From Pseudobutyrivibrio sp. OR37 (GTDB lineage Bacteria; Bacillota; Clostridia; Lachnospirales; Lachnospiraceae), in NCBI RefSeq assembly GCF_900113655.1, contig NZ_FOQF01000014.1, positions 1-64,000 on the forward strand: a stretch of 64,000 bases of DNA. Direction: 5' to 3'. The notes beneath the pieces were generated by a model that did not search any database, had not been told where the DNA came from, and saw only the letters and a program-made list of their open reading frames with translations. The position numbers and the translations under genes were made by a program. Positions 8,026 through 16,012 of the stretch are shown here, piece after piece (position 1 is the first letter of the stretch; each line of letters opens with the position of its first letter).

Positions 8026-9624
8026 TTGGAAGAATTGCGTAGTAAACAGTCTCCAGAGGTTGTGGAGCTTATAAAAGAAATAGCCAAGGCACGAGGTGTT
8101 GATCCGGATAAACACCTCGATTTGTCATGTGATCTTTTCGATTTGGCTTATGAATGTGGTAATGATGATTTAAAGAGCTTTGCAAGCTGCACTCTGGGAG
8201 ATGCTTGCTGTAAGAACGGCGATTTTTCACAAGGCTTGTATTATCTGTCAGCAGGAGTTCAGGCGGTATCCAAGACTGATGAATATCAGCTTATTTGCCG
8301 TTGCTATAACGAACTTGGCATCATATTCAGAAGTGAAAGCCATTTCATTACAGCAGAAGAATATTTCATTAACTGTATCGAAATCGCAAGGGCGAATCGT
8401 CTTTATAAGGACGAGGCTGTTGCCTGCTCGAATTTTGCTTCTTTATGCTATGAAATGGACGCGGCCTTTCAGGCATTAGAGTACAGCTACAGGGCTATCG
8501 AATGCTGCTCCTTCATAGAGGACAATGATTTAAAGCACACCTTCCTGATTACAAATTATGCCTTCATAGTTCGATTATATACAGTCCTTGGTGAGGCTGA
8601 TAAAGCAGCAGAAGCATTTGCTGAAATGGAAAAGATTGTTAAGGCGGAACCTGACCACAATGATAATCTGACTGTTTTACTGGCTCGTTTACATTATTTT
8701 AGATTCAGACAGGATGATTTGAACACCCAGATAATGAAGAAACGATGCTTAGAAACATTTTATTCTTGTGATGATTGTATTTTATATTACGACGAAACCA
8801 AGGCACTTATCAGCCTTATGATGGAAGAAAACGATTATGCCGAGCTTGACAAAATGTTTACTCACATCGAAACAATCGTAAATAAGCAGGATTGTGTGGA
8901 GCTACATTTGTACATAGAAAACTGCCGAACTGTCATATATGAAACAGTTGGTGATGATAAAAAGCTGATGGAAAGCCTTAAGAATTATTACTTGTACAGT
9001 AAGCAAAAGAGCGAGGATAGCAGACGTTCCTTCCTTGCTACATTAAGGCTTCGTTCAGAGCTTGCCCAGGAAAAGACTCAGAATCTATTCCTGCTTGCCG
9101 CAGCAGAAACAGATTCCCTTACAGGAATTGCCAACAGGCTAAAGATGAATGCGGTGGTCGATGAGCTCTTTGAAATGGCAAATAAGGAGCAAAAGCACCT
9201 TGGAGTAGAAATGATGGATGTTGATTACTTCAAGGAGGTAAACGACACCTACGGCCATTCTAAGGGCGATGAATTGCTGGTTTCTTTAGCAAATGTTTTG
9301 AAAAATATTACAGATAACAAGATTTTCGTGGCCCGCTATGGCGGTGATGAATTTGTTGTTTTCTATTACGATATGACAGACGCTGAGATTATTGAAAAAG
9401 CAGAAATAATCAAAGCTTCAATTAAAAAAGCCAGCTCAAAGCTGGGACTCCAGGATGTTTCAGTATCCCAGGGTATCGTAAATCACGTGCCTAGACCACT
9501 TAACCGTGCATGGGATTATCTTAATGCGGCAGATCTTACATTGTATTTTGTTAAAAACCATGGCAAGGACAATGTCAGATTAGTCCACAGAGCTACAGAT
9601 TTGGAAACCCAAGAATGGAAGTAA
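8026..9624 (+). CDS. TPR-like diguanylate cyclase (GGDEF) regulator
   Basis: The TTG start at 8026 follows GAGGGG (8011-8016). The 532-residue soluble protein has a long N-terminal helical part (about 1-345) with paired helices of the tetratricopeptide type (for example AACSNFASLCYEM). A GGDEF domain follows (about 360-525) with MMDVDYFKEVNDTYGH and an intact RYGGDEF (GGDEF at about 439-443). The intact motif predicts synthesis of cyclic di-GMP from GTP. The RxxD product-inhibition site normally found nine residues before GGDEF is replaced by NKIF, so feedback inhibition is probably absent. There is no membrane segment; the TPR part probably senses a protein or peptide partner. Confidence 0.88.
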   Translation: MEELRSKQSPEVVELIKEIAKARGVDPDKHLDLSCDLFDLAYECGNDDLKSFASCTLGDACCKNGDFSQGLYYLSAGVQAVSKTDEYQLICRCYNELGIIFRSESHFITAEEYFINCIEIARANRLYKDEAVACSNFASLCYEMDAAFQALEYSYRAIECCSFIEDNDLKHTFLITNYAFIVRLYTVLGEADKAAEAFAEMEKIVKAEPDHNDNLTVLLARLHYFRFRQDDLNTQIMKKRCLETFYSCDDCILYYDETKALISLMMEENDYAELDKMFTHIETIVNKQDCVELHLYIENCRTVIYETVGDDKKLMESLKNYYLYSKQKSEDSRRSFLATLRLRSELAQEKTQNLFLLAAAETDSLTGIANRLKMNAVVDELFEMANKEQKHLGVEMMDVDYFKEVNDTYGHSKGDELLVSLANVLKNITDNKIFVARYGGDEFVVFYYDMTDAEIIEKAEIIKASIKKASSKLGLQDVSVSQGIVNHVPRPLNRAWDYLNAADLTLYFVKNHGKDNVRLVHRATDLETQEWK

Positions 9625-9628
9625 AGTT

Positions 9629-9657
9629 TTGACTTTTCCCACTATTATTATTAAAAT
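9629..9657 (+). promoter_or_regulatory. promoter of tdk and downstream genes
   Basis: TTGACT (9629-9634) and TAAAAT (9652-9657) are 17 bp apart. The leader to the start codon at 9721 is about 55-60 nt and contains the hairpin at 9669-9696. Confidence 0.7.
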
Positions 9658-9668
9658 ATGATTAATTA

Positions 9669-9696
9669 GACAGAAGGCGATTATCAGTCTTCTGTC
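9669..9696 (+). other. leader hairpin before tdk
   Basis: GACAGAAG (9669-9676) pairs perfectly with CTTCTGTC (9689-9696) over a 12-nt loop. It lies downstream of a good promoter and lacks a T-run, so it is a 5'-leader stem-loop rather than a terminator of the preceding gene. It could affect stability or attenuation. Confidence 0.5.
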
Positions 9697-9720
9697 AATT
9701 TATGTAAAGGGGAATATGCT

Positions 9721-10302
9721 ATGGCAAAGCTATACTATTATTATGGAGCAATGGGATCTTCTAAGACCGCCAACGCCCTTATGACACACTTCAACTATGA
9801 GGAGGTTGGGCAGAACGCGCTTCTAGTAAAGCCAAAGCTTGACACTCGCGATGGCGAGCGTATTGTTCGTTCAAGAATTGGCTTGCAGAATGAATGTGTT
9901 TTTCTTGAGGATTTAATCGAGATGGAGGAGGATGATATCAAAAAATATGATTGTATCATCGTAGATGAGGTTCAGTTTGCAACACCTGAACAGATAGATT
10001 ATCTATCCGATATCGTAGATTTTATGGATGTTCCAGTAGTAGCTTATGGACTTAGAGCCGATTTCAGAAACAAGCTCTTTCCAGGTTCAGAACGATTGAT
10101 TGCTATAGCTGATGTTATTCATGAAGTAAAGACTGTCTGCTGGTGCGGACATAAGGCTACCTGCAATTGCCGTTACAATGAAAACGGCATCGTTCGTTCA
10201 GGCCCTCAGGTAATGCTTGGGGCAAACGATTCATACGTGGCTTTATGTAGAAAGCATTTTAAACTAGGACAGTTAGCCCCTGAGGAGAAAGAGGAGAGTT
10301 AA
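9721..10302 (+). CDS. tdk: thymidine kinase
   Basis: This enzyme phosphorylates thymidine to dTMP in the salvage pathway. The 193-residue length fits type II thymidine kinases. The P-loop GAMGSSKT lies at about 9-16, the Walker B-like DEVQF at about 87-91, and the structural zinc is provided by CWCGHKATCNCRY (about 140-152) and the late CRKH. AAAGGGG sets the ATG. The stop codon overlaps the start of the next gene by one base, so translation is coupled to a glycan-export operon, an unusual partner for a salvage enzyme. Confidence 0.95.
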   Translation: MAKLYYYYGAMGSSKTANALMTHFNYEEVGQNALLVKPKLDTRDGERIVRSRIGLQNECVFLEDLIEMEEDDIKKYDCIIVDEVQFATPEQIDYLSDIVDFMDVPVVAYGLRADFRNKLFPGSERLIAIADVIHEVKTVCWCGHKATCNCRYNENGIVRSGPQVMLGANDSYVALCRKHFKLGQLAPEEKEES

Positions 10303-12290
10303 TGACTTTTAGTTTATCAATCACATTGATATTTTGGGCGTATATAGCTGTATGGATACAAATCCCAGGTATGCTTATTGGAAATTTTCTTTTTCCTAGA
10401 AGATTAAAATTATCCACTAGAATACTGGCAGGATTCTTTATCGGATTTCTCTATCTTGCAACGCTATATTTTTTAGAGTCCATGTCCAAGCTTAATGGCT
10501 TGATTATGGTAGCAGGCCCTATCACAACTATTATTGCCATTATTGTTTATCTGAAAAAAGGCAAGCCATCCTTCTACAATGCTGATGAGCACTTTAGATG
10601 GACTGGAATAATTATATTTGGATTTATTTATTTGGTTTCAGTACTGAATTTCCAGCTTAAATACATGGGAGCTTTAGATGGACGTACCGTTCAGGTATAT
10701 CATGATTACCTGTTTCACACTGGAAATATAGTATCCCTTAGCCGCTCTTTTCCAAATACAGATATCAGAATAGAGGGCTTAACCTTCTATTATCATTATT
10801 ATTACGAGCTAATCTTTGCTATGTGTAAGCACATATTTAAGATGGATGCCTTCAGATTGTACATGAACGGCAATGCATTAATGTGTGCCATGCCTACCAC
10901 CGTTGCACTGATGATTATAGGCGAAAGAATCAGAGGCGGAAAAATTACACATAGATTTAATTATTTTGTTTATTGCGCAGGAACCTTGGTTTCTCTTATC
11001 TGCGTGATGCCACTTAACATCGTGGGAATAAAGCTACCAGTTTCATGGCTTGATAATCATTTGTTTAGCAATGCAAATGCACTTGGCATGGCTATGGCAC
11101 TTTCAGTTCTTGTTGTGGACATTTTGGTAGAAGTTTGGTACGACAAGCTAAGCGTAAAGGTATTGGTTGGTCTTTATCTTTTGTCTGCGGCAGCCACAGG
11201 CTTTAAGGGAACTACAGGAATTCTTTTAGTAGCTATTACTTGGTCGGTTTATGTTATAGAAAGCTTAATTCTAAAGAAATTCCACCTGCCACGTTTTCTT
11301 TATGCAGTTGTAGTTACCTTAGGATTTGCATTTACCTACATGGTGGTAACTGTTGGTCTTAATTCATCTGGCTCCAACAATCGCGCCATGAAGCTTTCGC
11401 CTGAAGGCACAATAGGTGCCGGCAGGGTAGGTCAGATTATTACAAAGCTTGGCTTTGATTATATGTCCTTCCCATGGGTGGTTATAGCGGTAGTGCTTTG
11501 CGCTATTTGTATTATCGGTCCTATGATTTTTGCCTTCACAGGCTTTACAGTATCAAAGTTTAAAACTCTCATTCATGAGGGGGTTATTGGTGATATTTTC
11601 GACTGGTTCGTTATAGGTTCTGTTATAATGGGCGTGATAGGCTTTTGTTTTATCACTGTACCAGGCATGTCTCAGGGCTATTTTGTAATTACTAACGCAG
11701 GCTTCATTTTCTACGGAGCCATCAGGTATGCGGTGGATCATCGTAAATCACTGGTAGCTTATGTTACCTTTGCCTCTCTTGCTGTTGGAACACTTTGTCT
11801 TGCGGCAGATGTGGCATACTTCTGTTATGATGATGTAAAGCAGGCTGCAGTTTTCAAAGAACAGGCAGGGGATGAACCAAGCAAGGTTTCTGATGGTATG
11901 ATGGATGCTTACATCTGGCTTAGAGACAACACTCCAGAGGATTCTGTTGTAGCTGTTGATAGATTTTCCGAGGAAACTGATTACAGAAGTATCTTTTTCT
12001 ATTGTAGTGCTTTTTCTGAAAGACAGTGTTATCTTGAAGGCTATGATTATTCAGATGTTACCGAAAAACAGATAGAAGCTATGATGTCTATCAACAATAA
12101 GTTCTTCAGTGATAATGTAGCAGAGGCTGAAACAGCCATGGACATGAGCGGTGTAGATTATCTGGTTGTAACCAATATGCAACACCCTAATTATAAGGCT
12201 AAAAGTCAGAAATTAAGTTTAGTTTTTACAAATGAAGAAGTTGATATTTATAAATTTAATTCCGATGGCGGATTGACAACCGTCAATTAA
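10302..12290 (+). CDS. polytopic membrane protein, probable GT-C-type glycosyltransferase
   Basis: The ATG overlaps the tdk stop (TAATG). The 662-residue protein has roughly a dozen membrane helices in its first 530 residues. A large extracytoplasmic loop after helix 4 contains YHDYLFHTGN and EGLTFYYHYYYE. A soluble C-terminal domain follows (about 535-662), with WLRDNTPEDSVVAVDR and VDYLVVTN. Early acidic and aromatic residues in the first outer loop plus a terminal soluble domain match lipid-sugar-dependent GT-C enzymes. No exact family or sugar can be assigned. It is followed after 16 bp by the ABC exporter permease, which supports a role in surface glycan modification. Confidence 0.7.
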   Translation: MTFSLSITLIFWAYIAVWIQIPGMLIGNFLFPRRLKLSTRILAGFFIGFLYLATLYFLESMSKLNGLIMVAGPITTIIAIIVYLKKGKPSFYNADEHFRWTGIIIFGFIYLVSVLNFQLKYMGALDGRTVQVYHDYLFHTGNIVSLSRSFPNTDIRIEGLTFYYHYYYELIFAMCKHIFKMDAFRLYMNGNALMCAMPTTVALMIIGERIRGGKITHRFNYFVYCAGTLVSLICVMPLNIVGIKLPVSWLDNHLFSNANALGMAMALSVLVVDILVEVWYDKLSVKVLVGLYLLSAAATGFKGTTGILLVAITWSVYVIESLILKKFHLPRFLYAVVVTLGFAFTYMVVTVGLNSSGSNNRAMKLSPEGTIGAGRVGQIITKLGFDYMSFPWVVIAVVLCAICIIGPMIFAFTGFTVSKFKTLIHEGVIGDIFDWFVIGSVIMGVIGFCFITVPGMSQGYFVITNAGFIFYGAIRYAVDHRKSLVAYVTFASLAVGTLCLAADVAYFCYDDVKQAAVFKEQAGDEPSKVSDGMMDAYIWLRDNTPEDSVVAVDRFSEETDYRSIFFYCSAFSERQCYLEGYDYSDVTEKQIEAMMSINNKFFSDNVAEAETAMDMSGVDYLVVTNMQHPNYKAKSQKLSLVFTNEEVDIYKFNSDGGLTTVN

Positions 12291-12306
12291 AGGTTTGGTA
12301 GGTAAA

Positions 12307-13116
12307 ATGATTAAAGATATTATTACTAACAAAAAACTGATAGCAAAGCTTGCAAGAAACGATTTCAAGCAGAAGTTCGCAGGCTCCACACTTGGTGTTA
12401 TTTGGGCATTCGTTCAGCCTGTTATTACAGTCCTTGTATATTGGATCGTTTTCGACAAGGCTCTGAATCAGGGTACACAGGGAACAAAAGCAGGAATCAG
12501 TGCACCATTTGTTTTCTGGCTGTCTGCAGGTATTGTTCCTTGGTTTTATTTCAGCGAGGTTTTATCAGCTGGAACAGTAGTGCTTCACGAATACAACTAC
12601 CTTGTTAAAAAGGTTGTGTTCCCAATCGATGTACTACCTTTTGTAAAGGCTATTTCATCTATTTTTGTGCATGGCTTTTTCGTACTATTTACACTTGTTG
12701 TAGGTCTTCTATATGGATTTGGGCTTACACCTTATACATTGCAGCTTATTTATTATTTCGTTGCAATGATAGCTCTTACAATTGGATTGATTTATCTAAG
12801 CAGTGCCCTTTGCGTATTCTTCAAGGATATGGCGCAGCTTATTAATATCTTCCTTCAGGTAGGTGTTTGGGCTACACCAATTATGTGGAACTTTGATACT
12901 ATGATTGATAAGATTCCAAATTGGCTTGTTATCTTGCTTCAGCTCAACCCTATGTACTATATTACAAGTGGATATCGTGACAGCTTTATTTCCCAGACAG
13001 GCTTCTGGACCAGACCATGGCTTACACTTTATTTCTGGTGCTTCACGGTAATTGTTTTTGCCCTTGGTACACACGTATTCCGCAAGCTTCAGCCACAGTT
13101 TGCAGATGCTTTATAG
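12307..13116 (+). CDS. ABC-2 polysaccharide/teichoic-acid export permease
   Basis: This is the membrane half of a Wzm/TagG-type exporter, six helices over 269 residues. NDFKQKFAGSTLGVIWAF near the N-terminus and LNPMYYITSGYRD near the end are typical of the family. I chose the ATG at 12307; a TTG at 12295 in the same frame has AAAGG almost touching it, too close to function. The matching ATPase lies 1.1 kb downstream after a GDPD gene and two terminators, although the two are normally adjacent. Together they should flip a completed lipid-linked glycan across the membrane. Confidence 0.9.
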   Translation: MIKDIITNKKLIAKLARNDFKQKFAGSTLGVIWAFVQPVITVLVYWIVFDKALNQGTQGTKAGISAPFVFWLSAGIVPWFYFSEVLSAGTVVLHEYNYLVKKVVFPIDVLPFVKAISSIFVHGFFVLFTLVVGLLYGFGLTPYTLQLIYYFVAMIALTIGLIYLSSALCVFFKDMAQLINIFLQVGVWATPIMWNFDTMIDKIPNWLVILLQLNPMYYITSGYRDSFISQTGFWTRPWLTLYFWCFTVIVFALGTHVFRKLQPQFADAL

Positions 13117-13153
13117 AAAAAACACCAAATCGCAATACTAAATTTTTAATAAA

Positions 13154-13183
13154 AAATGCCCGAGGATTTCGGGCATTTTTTTT
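13154..13183 (+). terminator. intrinsic terminator after the export permease
   Basis: ATGCCCGA (13156-13163) pairs with TCGGGCAT (13169-13176), extended by A-T pairs, and is followed by eight T residues. It ends the tdk-GT-C-permease operon. Confidence 0.93.
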
Positions 13184-13214
13184 ATGCTCCCTTTATGCGA
13201 GCAAAGTAAAAGAG

Positions 13215-13223
13215 TGGTAAAAT
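13215..13223 (+). promoter_or_regulatory. extended -10 promoter of the GDPD gene
   Basis: TGGTAAAAT is an extended -10; no good -35 precedes it. The same nonamer occurs before the export ATPase gene at 14172-14180. Confidence 0.6.
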
Positions 13224-13252
13224 ATAAGTAGCTAGAGAGAGGGGGCTTGCGT

Positions 13253-14074
13253 ATGGGGAAAATACATTTTTTCAAGGTAGGGAAGACCTTTGCAGTCAGC
13301 ATGGTTGCCTTACTTTGTTCTTTTATGATTGCAAGTGAATTCTTCTATTTACCCGCCGATGCAGATGAGGATATTGTGGTTCAAATCGTAGCGCACAGAG
13401 GATACTCTGGTGCGTATCCTGAGAACACCCTTAGCGCATTTGCAGGTGCTTATGCAGCCGGGGCTAAAACGGTAGAATTCGACGTTAGAAAGACCAAGGA
13501 TGGGGAGCTTGTCATCTATCACGACGACACCTTGGAACGTCTAACAGGCGATCAGACAACAGTGGCAGATCACACATACGAGGAGCTTTTGCAATTAGAT
13601 GCGGGGGAATGGTTTGATAGGGACTACAGCCGTGAGCGTATTCCAACATTGGACCAGACATTGAATTTGCTAAGCACCACTAATATGCGTGTATTTTGCG
13701 AGCTAAAAAACATTGGTGATGACCCAGAATTTGCGCGTCAGGTTTACGAAAAATGCGCCCAGTACAATATGCTGAACCGAATTGTATTTTTGTCCTTCAA
13801 CTACGACTATCTATCATCAATAAAGGACATCAATCCATATCAGCCTATTATGATGCTGGCATCCTTTGGTAAATCTACACTGCCAACCAAATACCCAGCT
13901 GAATACTACGGAGTCAACATGAAAACACTTACTCCAAAAACAATCAAGGCCATTCACGAGGCCGGCGGTAAGGTTTATTCATACGCTCCAGAAAGCAAGG
14001 GACAAATGCTTTCACTTCAGCGATTAGGTGTGGATGGCGTCATTACAGACTATGCCGATATGAGCATGCTCTAA
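13253..14074 (+). CDS. glycerophosphodiester phosphodiesterase, membrane-anchored or secreted
   Basis: The enzyme hydrolyses glycerophosphodiesters to glycerol 3-phosphate and an alcohol. AGGGGG at 13240-13245 is placed correctly for the ATG at 13253 and too close to the TTG at 13247. The 273 residues start with a hydrophobic signal or anchor (about 12-35). The catalytic signature is complete: AHRG, PENT, EFDVRKTKDG and YHDD, with KTLTPKT and GVDGVITDY later in the TIM barrel. Extracytoplasmic location suggests turnover of deacylated lipids or teichoic-acid-like polymers. It forms its own unit between the two halves of an ABC exporter. Confidence 0.92.
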   Translation: MGKIHFFKVGKTFAVSMVALLCSFMIASEFFYLPADADEDIVVQIVAHRGYSGAYPENTLSAFAGAYAAGAKTVEFDVRKTKDGELVIYHDDTLERLTGDQTTVADHTYEELLQLDAGEWFDRDYSRERIPTLDQTLNLLSTTNMRVFCELKNIGDDPEFARQVYEKCAQYNMLNRIVFLSFNYDYLSSIKDINPYQPIMMLASFGKSTLPTKYPAEYYGVNMKTLTPKTIKAIHEAGGKVYSYAPESKGQMLSLQRLGVDGVITDYADMSML

Positions 14075-14090
14075 CAACTTAATACCTATC

Positions 14091-14120
14091 GGGCACTGAA
14101 CAAGCTTCAGTGCCCTTTTT
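14091..14120 (+). terminator. intrinsic terminator after the GDPD gene
   Basis: GGGCACTGAA (14091-14100) pairs perfectly with TTCAGTGCCC (14106-14115) around a 5-nt loop, with five T residues following. Confidence 0.93.
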
Positions 14121-14152
14121 GCGTCTCCAGCGGGGCGGAAGACCTTGACACT

Positions 14153-14180
14153 TTGCGGGCTAGCCGAAATGTGGTAAAAT
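14153..14180 (+). promoter_or_regulatory. promoter of the glycan-export operon
   Basis: TTGCGG (14153-14158) and TAAAAT (14175-14180) are 16 bp apart with TG at 14172-14173. A perfect TTGACA at 14145-14150 lies 24 bp from the -10, too far to pair with it. The promoter lies inside an upstream extension of the ATPase frame, which supports the ATG at 14210 as the true start. Confidence 0.7.
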
Positions 14181-14209
14181 ATAACGGAATACGTAAGATT
14201 GGAGAGACC

Positions 14210-15508
14210 ATGAGCGATTTAGTTATAAATGTAGAGCATGTTGATAAGGTTTATAAGCTTTACGATAGTAATAGAGCCCGCGTAGCTGATACTTTAGGGC
14301 TTTCAAGAAAAAAGAATTATAAGGAGCATTATGCTCTTAAGGATATGTCCTTTACAGTAAAGAAGGGCGAATGTGTTGGACTTATTGGAACTAACGGTTC
14401 TGGTAAATCCACAATTTTAAAGATTATTACAGGTGTGCTTTCACCTACTGCCGGTGAAGTAACAGTTAATGGCCGTATTTCAGCTCTTTTGGAGCTTGGA
14501 GCAGGCTTTAATCAGGAATACACAGGTATGGAGAATATTTACCTTAATGGTACTATGCTTGGCTATTCCAAGGAAGAAATCGATGAAAAGCTGGATGATA
14601 TCTTAAGCTTTGCAGATATAGGAGATTTCGTTTTCCAGCCAGTAAAGACATACTCAAGCGGTATGTTTGTGCGCCTTGCCTTTGCTGTAGCAATCAATAT
14701 CGATCCTGAGATTCTTATTGTTGACGAGGCTCTTTCTGTAGGTGATGTTTTCTTCCAGGCTAAATGCTATAAAAAATTCGAGGAATTCAAGGCTGCTGGA
14801 AAGACTATACTTTTCGTTTCCCACGATTTAGGTGCCATCAGCAAATACTGCGATAAGGCAGTGCTCATCAATAAGGGTGATAAGGTAGCCGAAGGCACAC
14901 CAAAGGATATGATTGATATCTACAAAAAGATTTTGGTAGGTCAGGAGCCAGCTCTAACCAGCAAGGTGGATATGGCAGATGGTTTTGCAGACGATTCTGC
15001 TAAGGCTGCACCCGTGGATGAAGGCACCAGCTGGAAGTCAAACTACCAGCTTAATCCTAACGTTAATGAATATGGCGATGGCAGAGCATCTATCGTTGAT
15101 TTTGCAATCATTGATGATAATGGCAATTACACAAATGCTATCATGAAGGGCAGCACCTTTACCGTTAAATCAAAGGTGCATTTCAATACAGATATAGAAA
15201 ATCCTATCTTCACACTTACCTTTAAGACACTTAAGGGCATCGATGTTACAGGCACCAACACCATGTACGAAAAGTGCGATGTAGGTCTATGTAAGGAAGG
15301 CAGCGAATACGTTGCTACATTTACACAGAAAATGGATATGCAGGGCGGAGAATACCTTATGTCCATCAGCTGCACCGGCTTTGATGGTGTTGATTTTGTA
15401 GCTTATCACAGATTATACGATGTTATGAATCTTACAGTTGTTAGCACTAAAAATACTGTAGGCTTTTATGATATGAATTCAATGGTTTCTGTTGAGCAGG
15501 TAAAATAA
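14210..15508 (+). CDS. polysaccharide/teichoic-acid export ABC ATPase with Wzt-type C-terminal domain
   Basis: The ATG at 14210 follows GGAGAG. The ATPase domain (about 1-250 of 432 residues) has Walker A GTNGSGKST, signature YSSGM and Walker B ILIVDEAL, plus FVSHDL. Residues about 285-430 form an extra beta-rich domain like the carbohydrate-binding domain of Wzt, which recognises the finished polymer end. Its partner is the permease at 12307-13116. It heads an apparently unbroken run of co-oriented genes to 24783, so it is probably the first gene of the operon. Confidence 0.92.
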   Translation: MSDLVINVEHVDKVYKLYDSNRARVADTLGLSRKKNYKEHYALKDMSFTVKKGECVGLIGTNGSGKSTILKIITGVLSPTAGEVTVNGRISALLELGAGFNQEYTGMENIYLNGTMLGYSKEEIDEKLDDILSFADIGDFVFQPVKTYSSGMFVRLAFAVAINIDPEILIVDEALSVGDVFFQAKCYKKFEEFKAAGKTILFVSHDLGAISKYCDKAVLINKGDKVAEGTPKDMIDIYKKILVGQEPALTSKVDMADGFADDSAKAAPVDEGTSWKSNYQLNPNVNEYGDGRASIVDFAIIDDNGNYTNAIMKGSTFTVKSKVHFNTDIENPIFTLTFKTLKGIDVTGTNTMYEKCDVGLCKEGSEYVATFTQKMDMQGGEYLMSISCTGFDGVDFVAYHRLYDVMNLTVVSTKNTVGFYDMNSMVSVEQVK

Positions 15509-15520
15509 AGGGGAGTGCCT

Positions 15521-16012
15521 ATGATTCAAGAAAAATATAACAGGGGTATTTTTGATGAGGGAACTGAAGAGGCGATAGAAAACCTTTCTCACCTTAGGAG
15601 CAATGTACTATCTCCTGTAGGAATTAAAAAGGGTGATAGAGTGCTAATCATCGAGCCAGATTGTCAGGCATTGGTTGAATGGCTACAGGACGAGGTGCAG
15701 GCACAGGCAACTGTTGGTACTGCAGATGATTTGGTAGATATTAAAGGAACATTTAATTATATCATAAACCTTGGAAGTCTTGTCGAAACACCTTCCGTAC
15801 TAAAAGAAAAGCTGTCTGCAGATGGCAAGCTGGTATATGCCTTGCCACAAAAGCTTCGCATGGCAGATTTTGCCAAAAAGCTTTTAAAGGAAGCAGGCTT
15901 TAATAATATAGAGACCTATAGGGTCAGCCCTGATTACATGTTTACAACAGAGATATATGCAGAGGATTATATAGGGGGTGGAGCAGGCGACTATCTGCTC
16001 ATTGCTAAATAA
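15521..16012 (+). CDS. small protein with a degenerate methyltransferase-like fold
   Basis: AAGGGG places the start at the ATG 15521; a GTG at 15515 is too close. The 163-residue product has the strand-helix pattern of a Rossmann methyltransferase: KKGDRVLIIEPD where motif I should be, FNYIINLGSLVE, then KLVYALPQKLR and LLKEAGFNNIETY near the end. The glycine-rich SAM loop is missing, so activity is doubtful. Its stop overlaps the start of the next gene by one base, suggesting tight co-expression and perhaps a partner role for the large protein that follows. Confidence 0.65.
   Translation: MIQEKYNRGIFDEGTEEAIENLSHLRSNVLSPVGIKKGDRVLIIEPDCQALVEWLQDEVQAQATVGTADDLVDIKGTFNYIINLGSLVETPSVLKEKLSADGKLVYALPQKLRMADFAKKLLKEAGFNNIETYRVSPDYMFTTEIYAEDYIGGGAGDYLLIAK

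Noticed and set aside
14153-14209. TTG start extending the export ATPase by 19 codons
   Set aside because: The segment contains the promoter (TTGCGG-16-TAAAAT) and a better ATG with GGAGAG follows at 14210.
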